Source: Ianthella basta (Eukaryota; Porifera; Demospongiae; Verongiida; Ianthellidae). From it: a DNA stretch of 64,000 nt. The stretch lies in contig OZ025889.1 of the NCBI GenBank assembly GCA_964019415.1, forward strand, positions 3,233,078-3,297,077, read 5' to 3'. Position 1 is the stretch's first letter. Each line of letters begins with the position of its first letter. The translations under genes and the position numbers were made by a program. Shown piece by piece: positions 1-12,030 of the stretch. Under the pieces are notes generated by a model. It saw nothing but the letters and a program-made list of their open reading frames with translations. It was not told where the DNA came from and did not search any database.

Positions 1-2745
1 GCCAGGAGCGCAGCATCATCAGCAAACTGGCACTCTGTAGCCGTTGTCTGACTTGCATTTCGGGTGTACCTTCTGAACAGCTTCCCATCATCTTTGTGTC
101 TGAGGTAAACCCCAACACCATCTGTGTCCTCCAGTCTCGCTGTCCATCTTTCCACCACTGCACATGAGTACAAATTGAACAGTGCAGGTGCCATGCAACA
201 ACCCTGCCTTAATCCATTGTCTACTTCAATCTCCTCTAGCAGTGTGTCATCTAAGCGAATCTGGGCTTTCATGTCTTGATGGAAGGACCTAATGATGTCA
301 ATAAGTTGGTCTGGGACTCCTAGCTTCCTCAAAGCCACCCACAGTGCTTCCCGTGGCACAGAGTCACATGCCTTCCTGAGATCAATGAAGACAAGAAAAG
401 CCTTGGCCTTGTGCTCCCAGGACTTCTCCACCACCTGTCTAACTGTGAAGATCATGTCCGAGCAACCACGTCCACTTCGGAAACCACACTGCGACTCAGG
501 TAGCACCTCTTCAGCAAGATCTTAAGCCTACCCTGTACCACTCTCGCAACCACCTTTCCCACAACATCTAGCAAAGCAATGCCCCGCCAGTTGTCACATT
601 TGGTGATGTCTCCTTTCTTGGGGATGGGCACGAGGATGGCATCTGTCCACTCCTTGGGTACTTGTCTCTCCTTCCATGCTTGATGTACTAAGCTGAGAAG
701 TAGTTCAAGGAAGTCACTGTCACTACAGGCAGCCTTCACCATTTCTGGTAGGATGCCAGAACTACCTCCAGCCTTTCCAGTCTTCAACTTGCCAACTGCC
801 TTGATCAACTATTCCATCATTGTTAGGTCTGCCACTTGTGATTTGATTGGCCTTTGTCTAATCCTTGCTAGTTCTACCTCATTGAACTGACTTGGGATAT
901 TAAGTACATTTGAGAAGTGCCTTCTCCACCGTTGATGTTGTGTGTCAGTTGTAGTGCATGGATTGCCATTCTCATCCCTAATAGTTGCTGACCTGGTAGG
1001 AACAGGCCCACGCCGTCCTCTTTGCATGTCTCTGATACACTGCCAGACCTTCTTTCCACCAAAACGCTCCTTTTGCGCTTCCTCAGCCTTGCTCTGAAAC
1101 CAAGCATTCTTTGCTGTTCTTGTTGCCTTGCGAGCAAGTCTGCGTGCTTCAGCAAAACTTCGCCGGTCTGTTTCACTTCTGCTGCTCAAGTACTTGGCAT
1201 AAAGCTGGTTCCTCTTATGGAATAGGGGTTCCAAGGTTTCAATGTTCTCTCTGAACCAATCAGGATGTCTGCGCCGCTCCTTTCCAAGAACCTCTTTGGC
1301 TGCCTCTGTCAATGCTGATCGTAATGTACACCACTTTTCCTCAATTGAGCTATTCACGTTCCATGTCTCTTTTGCCTTTACACTCACTGTTTGCCGAAAC
1401 AACACTCTCCCGTGCTCTCACTGCCACCACTTTGTAACTTTGCCACATCATACTTCACAGGTCTCTGCTTCCCCTTCCCTGTGTGAAACCCCTTGCTGGT
1501 CATCGCCACCTTGATGCGCAACAGTTGATGGTCCGTGTGGCATTCTGCTCCTCTCCTGACTGCTGCATCCAAGCACCTCCTCCTGTCCTTCTGCCTCATC
1601 ACTGCAAAGTCTATGCAGTGCCATCTTTTGGATTTTGGATGCTGCCATGTCTGCATGTGTATGTGCTTCTTTGCAAACTGGGTGTTGCATATGGTTGCTT
1701 CATTGAGTAGCAAAAAGTTTAGGAATTCTTTCCCTGCCTCATTCATTTCACCAAGCCCAAATGGGCCCCTCACATCGCCCCACAAATCTCTGTCCCCGCT
1801 CCTAGATCCGACACGGGCATTAAAGTCTCCCAGCATGACGTATGACTCTTCTGGTGGTATCTCATCCAAAGCATTCTGGAGGTCATCAAAAAAGGCTTCC
1901 TTTACATCTCTGCTTGCTGCAAATGTTGGTGCATAACATGAAAGCACATGTAAGCGATCGGAACTTTTCTTTCCAGTAGCAAGGGTGACCTTGATTAGCC
2001 TTGATCCCCAGGTCTTCCACTGCTCTCCTCCCTTCTTCCATGTGGATATAGCTGGGCCACTCAATACAACTGCAACACCTTCTCCTCTCTGCTTGCTCTG
2101 ACCTGGCTGTGGGGTGGGTCTACCAGCTGTTATTACTACACTCTTCCCCACACAGTACACAGCTTGCCCAAACCATTTCGTTTCTTGAAGTGCAGCAACT
2201 GGGATCTTGTACCTGTTTAGTTCTCTAACCACTAGATCGATTCGTCGGTCCTCAGTTACCTGGCGACAGTCCAGACCCTGGCGTGCAGTCTCCACAGAGC
2301 CCTCGCTGTCCAGTAACGATCGTACGTTCCACGTACCAAAGTACCAAAATGGCCGTCTTCGTCTCACTCCTCTACGTGCAGAATGAAGTCTCGCCCGGGA
2401 GACCTGCAAGTTCTCCGCGGGTGAACACATGAGGGATGAACCGAGTGGCGACATCGAACGTCGCCCTGTTCTCGTCTTCACACACTTCCTCGTCTGTGGT
2501 CTGCAGGAGGCCGTTGGGGACGATACTTCCCTCTTCCGCCCATCAGCCGTTGGGGAGACGCGTCCCTCTTCCGCCTGTCGGGGTCCTGCCAGCTCCGAGT
2601 CAGGCCTTAGGGTCGCCTGACAGACCCATGTGGTGTGGTGGTGGGCTCTCCTGGTCGAGGACGCGTCTCCCCCTACGTGTGTCTGCAATCGAGACGTTGG
2701 CATGCAGACCCTGCCATGATTCAGAGAATGCCCCTTTGTTGCCAC
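1..2745 (-). mobile_element. APE-type non-LTR retrotransposon (LINE), decayed, 3' end outside the window
   Basis: Read on the minus strand, 2745-1384 encodes an N-terminal basic region followed by an apurinic-type endonuclease/exonuclease/phosphatase domain (FGTWNVRSL near residue 138, LQETKWFG, SCYAPT, LGDFNARVG, and the HTDHQLL end motif). 1405-809 holds the linker and 808 to 1 the reverse transcriptase (VPIPKKGD, NWRGIALLD, then the palm ending in FADDAALLA at about 40-14). The reading frame is broken three times: a shift near 1385-1405, an in-frame TAG at 809-811, and a shift near 525. It resembles RTE/CFDP2-like LINEs, but clade assignment is inference. It is a dead copy, and its C-terminal part would lie to the left of the window. 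Confidence 0.88.
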
Positions 2746-2764
2746 TGTTGTTTGGAAGCCTTAA

Positions 2765-4208
2765 AGGTCCACTGTCGCATTTTTTTTTAATTTTCATATT
2801 GATAGTGCTATGTGAAACATCTTCAATGATACCCATTTCAGTGTGCTCTGCCTCACGATGGGGGAGTTACGAGGGTGCAAAGTTGCAAAAAAGACCAATT
2901 ATGCGTGGGCGTTTCCGGTGTTCCGGTCCTAACAATGCTAAAACGTCGTGACGTCACAGTAGGCTCCGGAATGTTTGCGCAAGTATGGAGGAGAATAGGC
3001 CAGTCAACGGACTGAACAAGAAATCGTTATCTCCTGCGAGTCTTTATCTTACGATGAAGGCGAAACTTCTTGAGACAATGAAGGAGATACCCCTGCTGCT
3101 TCTGAAGTAGAGCTGGGCATGCGGGTTGCGCAGCCGTACGGCACGACATCAATTTTGCGACACGACCAATAATAGGGTGACGCCCGTTCTCAGCCCTACA
3201 AACGCCGATTCGCACCATTCTTGGACTGTTACAAGAGCATACGAAACAGAGATGGTACACTAGTCTAGAGATGATTTGTCACCTCCTACAAGGCGTAACA
3301 GCTGAAATACGAAGTGTGCCGAAGACATATTTCGGAGCACTCGGCACGTATTCTAGGTCACTGGCTCGCACATCGCGAGACGTAAGCATCTCTCTACTCC
3401 TACTTGCTAGGTAGCAGGGCACACACAAGCTCTGGTCACAGCAAAAGGTTCTGACTTCAGAGGAAAAACCGTCCCCTGCTCTCTACTGAGAACGGCTGCG
3501 CAGAACACCAGGAGGTGGAGGCATCGAAATGGCTGGGACGCCTTTTTCGTCATCCTAAAGCTACTACTCACCCTTTCGTCCTTTGTAGCGATTTGTCGTC
3601 TTCTCGATTGGCTTTCTCTGTGCTAGGAAAGACTCTCCTGTAAGTTAAAGCGCCATTCGGATTCTGATGGATGTACTAGAGTGAGCAAAGTGGTTGTTGC
3701 TAGAATATTTACACCAAGAAACAGCGAAATGGCAGGTAGGGCATCAGTCGCAATCCGAAAGGCGCTCTAACTTACGGGAGTGTCTTACCAAGCACAGAAA
3801 GACCCTGCCAACAGCTGCTGGCCACCGCTTCTTCAGACTATCGCTCTTCGTGAAATGAAGCAGCGACCGTTGCCTCCACCATAGATCTATGCCTCCACTG
3901 GCCCTACTACATCCTCCAGCAACACATTTGTGATGCATCGGGGCGAGTTCATCAGCAAGAGGGACGTGAATAGCCAGTCGGCGATTGTCTTCCCACACGG
4001 CGTGTGACACGTTCAAGCATAGACACAAGTGTACGGCAAGCCTACTGTGACGTCACAGCAAAATGGCGGATTTCTTCGGCCGATTTTCCGGAAGTGAGCC
4101 ATTATCCCTCTACCAGGGAATTTCGAAGCGCTCTAACAGCGATTTTCGGTGGTTTTAGACGATAATCTATCATATAAGAGCAACTTGTGTAACCGTGACA
4201 GTGGACCT
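2765..4208. mobile_element. 1.44 kb TTAA-flanked foldback DNA transposon (non-autonomous)
   Basis: Both ends carry the perfect 12-bp inverted repeat AGGTCCACTGTC, and each end is flanked by TTAA (2761-2764 and 4209-4212), the target-site signature of piggyBac-type elements. The interior is itself largely self-complementary. The stretch near 3625-3675 matches the reverse complement of about 3740-3815, and ACGTCACAGTAGGCT at 2949-2963 matches the reverse complement of about 4040-4055, so the element could fold into a long hairpin. No transposase ORF is seen. It is inserted in a repeat whose flanking sequence recurs intact at about 10325-10360, which supports the insertion reading. Confidence 0.75.
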
Positions 4209-4261
4209 TTAAAAGTTGACTGGCCCATGTGTAATTTGCATTCCATAAAAAGCGGAGAAAC

Positions 4262-5622
4262 AAGGGTATGTAAAAATGTTTCCTCCAAAAACAAGGACAG
4301 ATGTAGGGATGGTGCAGTGTGTACCTGCAAGGTATGGCAAAACCACCTGGCGGAAAAACCGTAGAAACAAGGAGTGCCAGTCCATGCAAAGAGGGGGGGG
4401 CCAGTCGGTCCATGCAACAAGGAAGGCCGGTCCATGCAAAACCCAGGTCATTAACATGCGCTGACTTTGAATACGTTTTCACCATCCCTACATCTGCCAA
4501 CATTTTGCTGCGCCTCCTATGCAGCATATATACTACTACATGCCCATTCTAGTTCTTCAGCTTACAATTTTCCCATCTTTCTGCTTTGTTGCATGTGCTC
4601 TGTATGCTATAGTTATTAGGTTTATCCTTGCAAATTGCTTGCTACTCAATCTACTTAGCTGTGCTTTAGAATCAAGGCCCTCCTGCTCTTCCATGCAATC
4701 CATTACATGTTTTGATGTAACAGCTAGCTGCATGACCCACATTCTTTGGCTTCATCACTTATGTAGCTATGCATCTTGCTACACGTTGAGACCCTGGAAA
4801 AACCACCCAGCTCTGTACATGTTATTGCTTATCATTGCTCTTCACTACATTGCTGCCTGCAAACCGGTGCACCCAGTTTCAGGCCCTCTCTGTTTGACTC
4901 TCACTGTAAAAACAGTGGTGGTTCTCAGGGACAAGCAGTGGTTTCAAACAACTTTAACACCTTTAGTCCCTGAGAAACACCAATGACGGTCTGAATCCAG
5001 CACTGTTTTACAGTGTACACCAGTACAAACATTGTACACTTCACTGTCAACACTTGCGAAGTTCAAACTCCCTATATCCAGGATGTGAATGGCTTATACA
5101 GCGTACAGAGTGCAGCTGTGCATGCACCATGCTGCACAGCAGACTGCAGTTTCTGGCTATTCAGGCTTTCCTCATTAGTGCTTCAGTCATGTACATGGAT
5201 GTATACATGCAGCATGGTGGTATATGTACATGGGAACATGTAGCTGCAGTGGGCATATGCATGCAATAGGATAGTCTCCTGTGGCAGCCCTTGTTATTGC
5301 ACACTCACATGTACAATTGCACTATAATATGCAGGCGGAGAAACAGGGGATGGTAGCAAGACCGCAAGCACAGCAAAATGTTGGCAGATGTAGGGATGGT
5401 GAAAACGTATTCAAAGTCAGCGCATGTTAATGACCTGGATTTTGCATGGACCGGCCCTCCTTGTTGCATGGACCGACTAGCCCCCCCCTCTTTGCATGGA
5501 CCGGCACTCCTCCTTGTTTCTACGGTTTTTCCGCCAGGTGGTTTTGCCATACCTTGCAGGTACACACTGCACCATCCCTACATCTGTCCTTGTTTTTGGA
5601 GGAAACATTTTTACATACCCTT
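4262..5622. mobile_element. Element with about 260-bp terminal inverted arms, copy A
   Basis: The left arm (4262-4520) begins AAGGGTATGTAAAAATG and matches the reverse complement of the right arm (about 5362-5622) over most of its length, including the internal signature GATGTAGGGATGGTG. The ORFs of 60-155 codons in the arms mirror each other on opposite strands and are products of the inverted repeat, not genes. The middle 840 bp shows no coding. A second copy of the family lies at 10412-11629. The sequence just left of the arm (4213-4261) is also shared with that copy, so the true left boundary may lie further out. Confidence 0.7.
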
Positions 5623-5644
5623 ATATATAAAGAAGGATTGAGCA

Positions 5645-6060
5645 GAACGGTTGTCCGCGAAGTGCTCCCGCGAGCAACGGCGCATGGACACCAAACTTTC
5701 CCAGATTACGGACGCCACACCCGGTCTCGATCTAAGGGGGGCGACGTGCGCGAAGAAGCCCCTGCCGAGGAGTGCGCGGCGAAAAACCTCCAAACGACCG
5801 TCCGCCATCTTGGATTTACGGAGGAAATATACGGTTTTCCGCGCACGCTTCTATGCTGCCAATACAAAAGAGGAGCCCCGACCGTTGTTCGTGAACTCCT
5901 CCCGCGAGCGTCGACGAAAAGCGACCAAACGTTCCCAGCCGTGGCACGCTGTACCTCACATCAATATAAGGTGGTAGACGTGCTAAAATAAGCTGCTACC
6001 GAGGAGCGGGCGGCGAAAACCCAGGATGAACCGACCGTCGGCCATCTTGGATCTGCGATA
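5645..6060. repeat. Diverged tandem duplication, GC-rich unit
   Basis: Two diverged copies of a unit of about 220 bp lie at roughly 5645-5820 and 5878-6058. Each runs from a CGTTGTYCG..CTCCCGCGAGC block to a CGAGGAGYGCGGCGAAAA..CCATCTTGGAT block. Base composition is clearly more GC-rich than the surroundings. Overlapping ORFs up to 181 codons exist but change frame between the two copies and show no domain, so I do not call a gene. Confidence 0.5.
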
Positions 6061-6133
6061 AACGTACAGGACCCCTCCACAGGACGCACTAGATCCCCCT
6101 ACAGGAAGCACTCGACCACAATTTACCCTCCTA

Positions 6134-6164
6134 CAGGGCCTGCCGAAGGCAGGGGCCTTGCAGC
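6134..6164 (+). mobile_element. Helitron-like 3' terminus (hairpin followed by CTAG)
   Basis: A 6-bp stem with three-base loop (CCTGCC-GAA-GGCAGG) is followed about ten bases later by CTAG and then T. This is the arrangement expected at a Helitron 3' end (hairpin, short spacer, CTRR, host T). The element would extend to the left, possibly including the GC-rich tandem units. No helicase gene is present. The call rests on structure only and is supported by three similar ends elsewhere in the window (7340, 12031 reverse strand, 13030). Confidence 0.4.
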
Positions 6165-6395
6165 TAGTAATGTCTATAATACAAGAAGTACCAAATGCTG
6201 CTGCCCTTGTGCAAGTAACAATATGCTTGCTGCATCGGGCACTCCAATGGTGCTCGTGCTTGTCCTGACCCTTTGTAACTTGCACTGGTAGTCTTTTCCA
6301 CCACCAACTAATTGGGTGGGGTTTTGGGTGCTGGTGGGTTGGAGTGCAAGGTACAAGGTTCAAGAGCCAGAGATTATGGGATGTCAATGGATCGC

Positions 6396-6417
6396 ATGTG
6401 TGTGTGTGTGTGTGTGT
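6396..6417. repeat. (TG)n microsatellite
   Basis: An uninterrupted TG dinucleotide run of about 22 bases. Confidence 0.9.
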
Positions 6418-6499
6418 CATGCTATTGGTCAAGAAAAAAAGCATGTGATAATGCTAAAGACTGGTAGGCAAACAAACAGCTAAGAAAAAGAAAAGTTAA

Positions 6500-6573
6500 A
6501 AAGTGGCTGTAGTAGGATTTGAACCTAGAACTTTGGATTGTTAAGCAACCACACTAGACTGTGTGGGCCTTGC
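6500..6573 (-). repeat. tRNA-derived sequence, probable SINE remnant
   Basis: On the minus strand GGTTCAAATCC (6517-6527) is a good RNA polymerase III B box / T-arm. About 35-45 bases upstream AGTCTAGTGTGG resembles an A box / D-arm. Acceptor and anticodon stems do not pair convincingly, so this is a decayed tRNA-like sequence rather than a functional tRNA gene. The surrounding 6420-7300 shows no gene. Confidence 0.35.
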
Positions 6574-7330
6574 CTAATGCAAAGGTGATACATTCCTGCT
6601 AATTGGGTGTCATCATTTGATTTTTGCCCTGTATATTCAGCATTCTGGCACTAATTAAGAAATACTGCTAATGACATAGACTGGTGGACCACCTGCCCAT
6701 GTCCACCAAATTCCGTGATAATCTGCTTACATTTATTTTTCAACTAATACTACACTATGTATCTGTATAAATAAGCTATACATTATGTATTTTCCTAAGC
6801 AAATTTATATTTCCTGTTCGACTGCAATTTGCACAAGGCCGAAAGCCTAATTAAAAAATCTGTTCAATTTAAAATCCATTAAACTCTTCATAGTTTGTAT
6901 GTATACTGAGTACTTGTCCGCAGCATCCTCTGTAGCCTCTGTGAATTATATTACATTATATTATTTAGTTAGTTAGATTAGTGGTGTATATTGTTACTTG
7001 CACTGTATGTATTAAGGATAATTTAGTGTATGTTTCTTTTCTTCTACTGGGGTCCCTGGAAAGTAGTCTATTATGACTAAGTGGAGTTCCAGTATATAAT
7101 AATGAAATGAAATAAAACACATTGTACTGAAAGCCATGTAGCTATGCACATTCCATCCTGTCCTCAGTAGACCCATCCACACTTCCTAACCTGTTTCATT
7201 CATCTATGCCATATGCGCGCCATTCCTGTCATGGCCCTCTCTCTGGGCTGCAATCACTGCATGTGTACATGATGCTCGCTCAGGCTTGCCCCACAATGCT
7301 TGCATTTGTCTAGGTATTACAATCGCAATT
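6574..7330. other. AT-rich non-coding stretch
   Basis: No ORF with domain features, no clear repeat borders. The stretch is AT-rich and stop-dense on both strands. Confidence 0.6.
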
Positions 7331-7334
7331 GAGA

Positions 7335-7368
7335 TTATGCTGGGAACCCTCCCGAAAGGTGGGTATTC
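7335..7368 (+). mobile_element. Helitron-like 3' terminus
   Basis: GGAACCCTCCCGAAAGGTGGGTATTCAA forms an imperfect hairpin and is directly followed by CTAG and T. The reverse complement of 12031-12069 is a near match (GGGAACCCACCC, GGGCGGGTATTCAG, CTAG), so the two are related termini in opposite orientation. Confidence 0.4.
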
Positions 7369-7614
7369 AACTAGTAGACATAATTGAGCACTTCTACAGG
7401 ATATACTCAGATTACAGAAATACATGTATGCAATGCACAGTACATAAATCTATATGTATCATGTGCACTTAGTTCCTACGTAGCTATGAAAGGAATATTA
7501 ATTATCCAACTACAGGACAATGTACAGTATAATATTATACTGTTACAGCTTCAACTACAATTCTAAGGCCTATATAACTTTATGTTGCGCAGCTGTGGGC
7601 AGTTGGCATCTTCA

Positions 7615-8414
7615 TCAGGAGCAACGGGACTGAGGTACTCGAGTCTCTGTCAGACAATCAGATTGACTATACTTAGTGAGTAAATAAGCTTCATTAGCTC
7701 GCTCCTGCAGTTGCAGTAGGCTTTGTCGATCCACATAGAATATATGTGAATCCCTCGCACCCTTAACTAATATATCCAGGCCTGTTTCATTCAGTTGCAA
7801 TAAGTCTTGTTTTTCACCATATGCAACTGCGTAAGTAGCAACATTAGGTTTAGCAGTATTGTGCAGGCACTGAATGGTGTCTGTCAAGCGATCAGAACAA
7901 GGACCGTTATGTTTTCCATCTGTTACATACATCACATCAGTGTCCAGTAGGCTACTGTTCCAACCACAGGTAGTAGACAGCATGTAATCACATGCACATT
8001 TGGTTGCATGAGCTGTATGGGTCAAATCACCAATGTAAGCCACTCGATCAATTGCACGTGCTATTTGATTTCTGTCATTGTTATAGCAATTGAAGCAGAA
8101 CTCCACGTTGACTACATTACTGTATGTAAGCATTGCAACTTTGATGTGGCCACACAAAGCATAAACAATGTTCTTGAGAATGCCCTTCATTTCAATAAAT
8201 TTGGCTTTTGAGATACTTCCAGAAAGATCCCAAATAAACAGCATGTAACGCTCTTCTCCAGGACAATGACTACTGCGCTTCCCTCTGTTGTGACTGATAA
8301 TATTTGGAACAAATGGTTCTACTGAAATTTGAGGGTCCAGGGTTTCAAATGTTGCCCTTCCATGCATTTCTTCATTAATGCCACCAAGAGCTGAGCGACG
8401 CCTCTTCTTTTTAT
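7615..8414 (-). CDS. Exon 3 of secreted TSP1-like/vWA protein: von Willebrand A domain
   Basis: The exon encodes 265 residues and the stop. It opens after the acceptor TATGTAG with a basic patch (KKKRRRS), then a vWA domain. The metal-ion-dependent adhesion site looks complete: DLSGS after ERYMLFIW, THT in GDLTHTAHA, and TDG in YVTDGKHN. Such domains bind protein ligands through a divalent metal, mostly in extracellular matrix or adhesion proteins. The reading frame enters in phase 1, matching the donor of the exon at 11774-11977. The last about 30 residues (ERANEAYLLTKYSQSD) follow the domain. Joined with the two upstream exons the protein would be 452 residues. The domain call is firm; that no further exons exist between is inference. 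Confidence 0.78.
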
Positions 8415-9255
8415 CTACATATGTGATGATACAGATATTTATAGCTGTTCCATAATCATGCATGCTACACAATAAGATAACCCTCAAATACAGCTAACTT
8501 CTACCATGATGGGGCAGCTGAAACTATAAGTCTACTAGAACTGAACTATAGACATGCAATTAAAAGGATCAAGTGGATGACCATGACATGCCATCTATAC
8601 TAATGTACCAACAGCACCCATGTACACAGCAGAATTTGTGAAGAAAACATTAACCATGTCCCACAGTTCACATACATCACATGATTCACTGCCAGTGGTA
8701 GCAAGAGGCTGAACTTAGATTACCTTGTCGAGTGCACTGGCAATGCAGCCCTGAATGGAGTAAAACTGGCACTCATTAATTAGTTTCAGAGTCACTGGGC
8801 CACAGGCTCATGAATGTGCGTATGTACTCCACACATTCATGTGAATGGAAATGCCAAAATGTAAACAATGCGCTGCGAGCTGTCACAACGGCCACCACTG
8901 CGAGATGAACAACCCAACTTGAGACCCGAATCACACGATGTTTTCTCCGCCACTGTCAGGAGTAGCAAACTGCTTCCTGAAGACGTGTGATGATGCAAGG
9001 ACGAGTAGGTAAACTGATTTGCTGCCGGCTCCTTACCCAATCATTTGGGATCTATTACACTTAAATGCTGACCAATTGATGTCTCTGAAGATATAGACCA
9101 CTCGGCACTCAGGTGCTTCGCACCCTCTTTCCTCGTGCTCTAACTTTCAGAGACACCTCTTGTTTAGCATTTAACTATTACATAGAGCATGCACCTTGAG
9201 CTCTAGAGGCAAAGAGAAGTTGTATATGGACCAAAGACTCACCCTGGACTAGGTA
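8415..9255. other. Intronic sequence, nothing recognised
   Basis: This is part of the proposed 3.4 kb intron between the vWA exon and the exon at 11774. It has short random ORFs only. Confidence 0.5.
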
Positions 9256-9990
9256 ATCAGACAGCACGGTAGTGCTGTCTATGTAGGGATGGTGGTGGTT
9301 GTTTGTGTGCTGTAATACAAACGGAAAGCAGCGCTACTCCTGAACAGTAGAAAGAACCGGTACAATAAACCGCCTACAAGGAAGGGAGGCTGTACAGTAT
9401 ACAGAGCTAGCCTTACTTTGACGCGCAAGCGTGCCGTCGTGTAGAAAGCGTCGAAGCCTTTTTCCGTGTTTTGTCTTCTTCTTCTCCGTCAGCTGTAACT
9501 CACTAACTGTAGGGAGTAAGAGAATAATTTACCCACAGTTCTACAGCGCTTTTGACATGTAAGTTCCTTTGTAGGTTTGATGACTCCGCGAACAAGTCCA
9601 CAAATGGAGGTTTCCAGACCTTGGGGAGGTGGCCCTGAGAGAAAGACGCCATCTTACGCTGACGTAACTACACGTTTTAGACACGGTTTTCGACCTAATC
9701 CTCTTGCAGTTGCTATTCAATAGTTCATCAACGCGGTCAGCTGACTGTTCAGACTGGACATGCTTCGACCAACATTCGCCGCGCGTTGTTTCGGAGGTTA
9801 TTTGTGGTCGTGCCATTTAGCAGCCATTTTCAATTACTGTGTGATTGCTTCCGGCTGTCATTTCCGTGTTCGTTTGGTGGTGCAGAGTAGCTATCACTTC
9901 CGATTCGACTCCACAATCACCCTGCATTCAACGGTGTAGGTGTGGTGCAACTCTCTTGCATGCAGGTAGGGGCCGTACATCTAGATCGTC
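9256..9990. repeat. Interspersed repeat, copy 1 (related to 20005-20560)
   Basis: It begins with a small hairpin CAGACAGCAC..GTGCTGTCT, then GTAGGGATGG and TAATACAAACG. The same order of blocks, including CTCCTGAACA and the TTTGTAGG block, occurs at 20005-20560. Similarity is clear for the first 300 bp and patchy after that. No convincing coding potential; the 91-codon minus ORF at 9541-9816 shows no domain. Confidence 0.5.
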
Positions 9991-10411
9991 TGTGGTGTGG
10001 GCATATATGTAGAGCCCTCTTAACAGGGAGTCAGAGTGGCAGCGAAATATGATTAGGATAGAGGGAGTTGCTTCATGACCAAGTCAATCTTGCCTACAGC
10101 TACAATTTCTTGGACCAAGTATTTGGGGGGGGAAGGGGCTACAGCCCCCTAGCCTCCCTGACGTGAGTGTTCTGCCACCTAGCCCATATCACAGTGAATG
10201 ATAGCCTATCAAAACAGAAGTAATATGTCTTGCACCCACCCACCACAGCCTACCCTAGGCTGCCCACCCAGCCACATCCCACAATGTGCTACACATCCTG
10301 CCATGCATTCGAGGCACATTCATTTGTTGGCACTATTGTTTGGAAGCCTTTCAAGTAGACCAGCCATTGTGCATGTGCAATTTGCATTCCATGCATAAAA
10401 AGTCAAGAAAC

Positions 10412-11629
10412 AAGGGCGTGTAAAAATGTTTTCTCCAAAAACAAGGGCAGATGTAGGGATGGTGCAGTGTGTCTCAAGGGCATAGCAAACCACCTGGCGG
10501 AAAAACCGTAGGAACAAGGAGGAGGGCCGGTCCATGCAAAGAGGGGGGCCACCCAGTACATGCAAAACCGAGGTCATTAACATTCGCTAACTTTGAATAT
10601 ATTTGCACCCTCCCTACATCTGGCAACATTTTGCTACGCCACCTACTACTGCACACCCATTCTGGCTATTCAGCTTCCTCTTTACACCTTCAGGTACAAC
10701 CTTACAATTCGTCCATCTCTCTGCTTTGCTGTGCTCCGTCTTCCCTTAAAATTTCCACCAGGTTTAGCCCTGCAAATTGCTTGCTACTCAATCACCTTTG
10801 CTGCATGTGCTCTAGAATCTAGGACCTCCTAGGTTCTAGGACTCTTCCAAATCATTACGTACCTCCTAGATTCTAGGACTCTTCCAAATCATTACGTGTT
10901 TCCATGAAAGTGTCAGTTGCAGGCTCCTTACTCTTTGGGTTCTTATGCAGCTATCTCGCTCTGCCATGAGACCCCGGCAAAACACTAAGCTCAACTGCAA
11001 TGTCAATACTTACCATAGCTGTACACTACATCGCTGCCTGCAAACCAGCACACCCACTTTCATGCCCACACTGTTCACTGCCAATGCTTGTGAAGTTCAT
11101 ACTCCATATACGTACATCCAGGTAGCTAGTGTCTAACAGCATATCAGAATGCACCTGTACATGCATGCGCCACGGTTTACACCAGACCCTGCAATTGCTA
11201 TATAGCTGTACAGCCGTCCTCATCAGTGCTTTAGTCATGTACATGGGTGTAGGCATGCAGCTTAGTGATATGTACATGGGAAGATGCATAGCTGGGATGG
11301 AAATGCAATTTTAGCCGCGTGTGGCAGGCCTTGTTATTGCACACTCACAATTGCACATCAATATGCAGGTGGAGAAGTAGAGGATGGTATCAAGACTGCA
11401 AGTGCAGCAAAATGTTGCCAGATGTAGGGATGGTGCAAATGTATTCAAAGTTAGCGAATGTTAATGACCTCGGTTTTGCATGGACCGGGTGGCCCCCCTC
11501 TTTGCATGGACCAGCCCTCCTCCTTGTTCCTACGGTTTTTCCGCCAGGTGGTTTGCTATACCCTTGAGACACACTGCACCATCCCTACATCTGCCCTTGT
11601 TTTTGGAGGAAACATTTTTACACACCCTT
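10412..11629. mobile_element. Element with long terminal inverted arms, copy B
   Basis: Second copy of the family at 4262-5622. The left arm (10412 to about 10650) matches the reverse complement of the right arm (about 11395-11629), and both arms and the middle align with copy A. Length is about 1.22 kb. The mirrored ORFs in the arms are not genes. It lies inside the proposed intron of the vWA gene. Confidence 0.7.
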
Positions 11630-11773
11630 TATAATTGAATGGGAGTAAGAGGACAGACTAGTTGATATGTGTACGTATATACATGGTAATCACTTCTGCT
11701 TGTTGACCAAATAAGTGAGTAGCTATGGCAGAGTTGAGTAAAGTGAACTAACCCATGTAGTATTGCTACTCAC

Positions 11774-11977
11774 CACAGTCAGTGCTGAGAGGACAATTGT
11801 TCAATTGGTTATTGTTCTGCTCAAAAGCACTAGGACAAGTGACCTCACGGCGTCCCCTACTTGAGGTTGAGTTGCTATGAGAGGGTCTTGTAGTAGGAGT
11901 AGGGGCAATCAGGGTTTTCTTTGATAAGCCCAAGTTTTCAGCCATTTCCTTGAATACTTCCTCAGCATCGGGTTCAC
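11774..11977 (-). CDS. Exon 2 of the secreted vWA protein (linker exon)
   Basis: A 204-bp open segment lies between an acceptor (CATGCAG) and a donor (GTGAGT) on the minus strand. It has no start codon, so it is invisible to ATG-based ORF finding. It enters and leaves in phase 1, so it is a symmetric exon. It encodes 67 residues: an acidic start (EPDAEEVFKEMAENLG), a Ser/Thr/Pro-rich part (TPTTRPSHSNSTSS) and a Cys-containing end (NNCPLSTDC). The phases match both the exon at 19495-19849 and the vWA exon at 7615-8414, which is why I join them. No named domain is recognised. Confidence 0.55.
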
Positions 11978-12030
11978 CTGCATGTAAATAGGTATAGTTT
12001 GTGTATAGAAGTGCAGTTGTATTCTACTTA

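Noticed and set aside
4102-5641. Mirrored ORFs (MHTLYL/LHGPALL-type peptides) in the inverted-arm elements
   Set aside because: They occur on opposite strands of the two arms and in both element copies, with no domain and no shared start.
5651-5977. Basic ORFs over the GC-rich tandem units as a gene
   Set aside because: The frame is not conserved between the two tandem copies and no domain is visible.
9541-9816. 91-codon minus ORF as an exon of the vWA gene
   Set aside because: It falls in an interspersed repeat shared with 20005-20560, where it is not open, and its splice phases do not fit.
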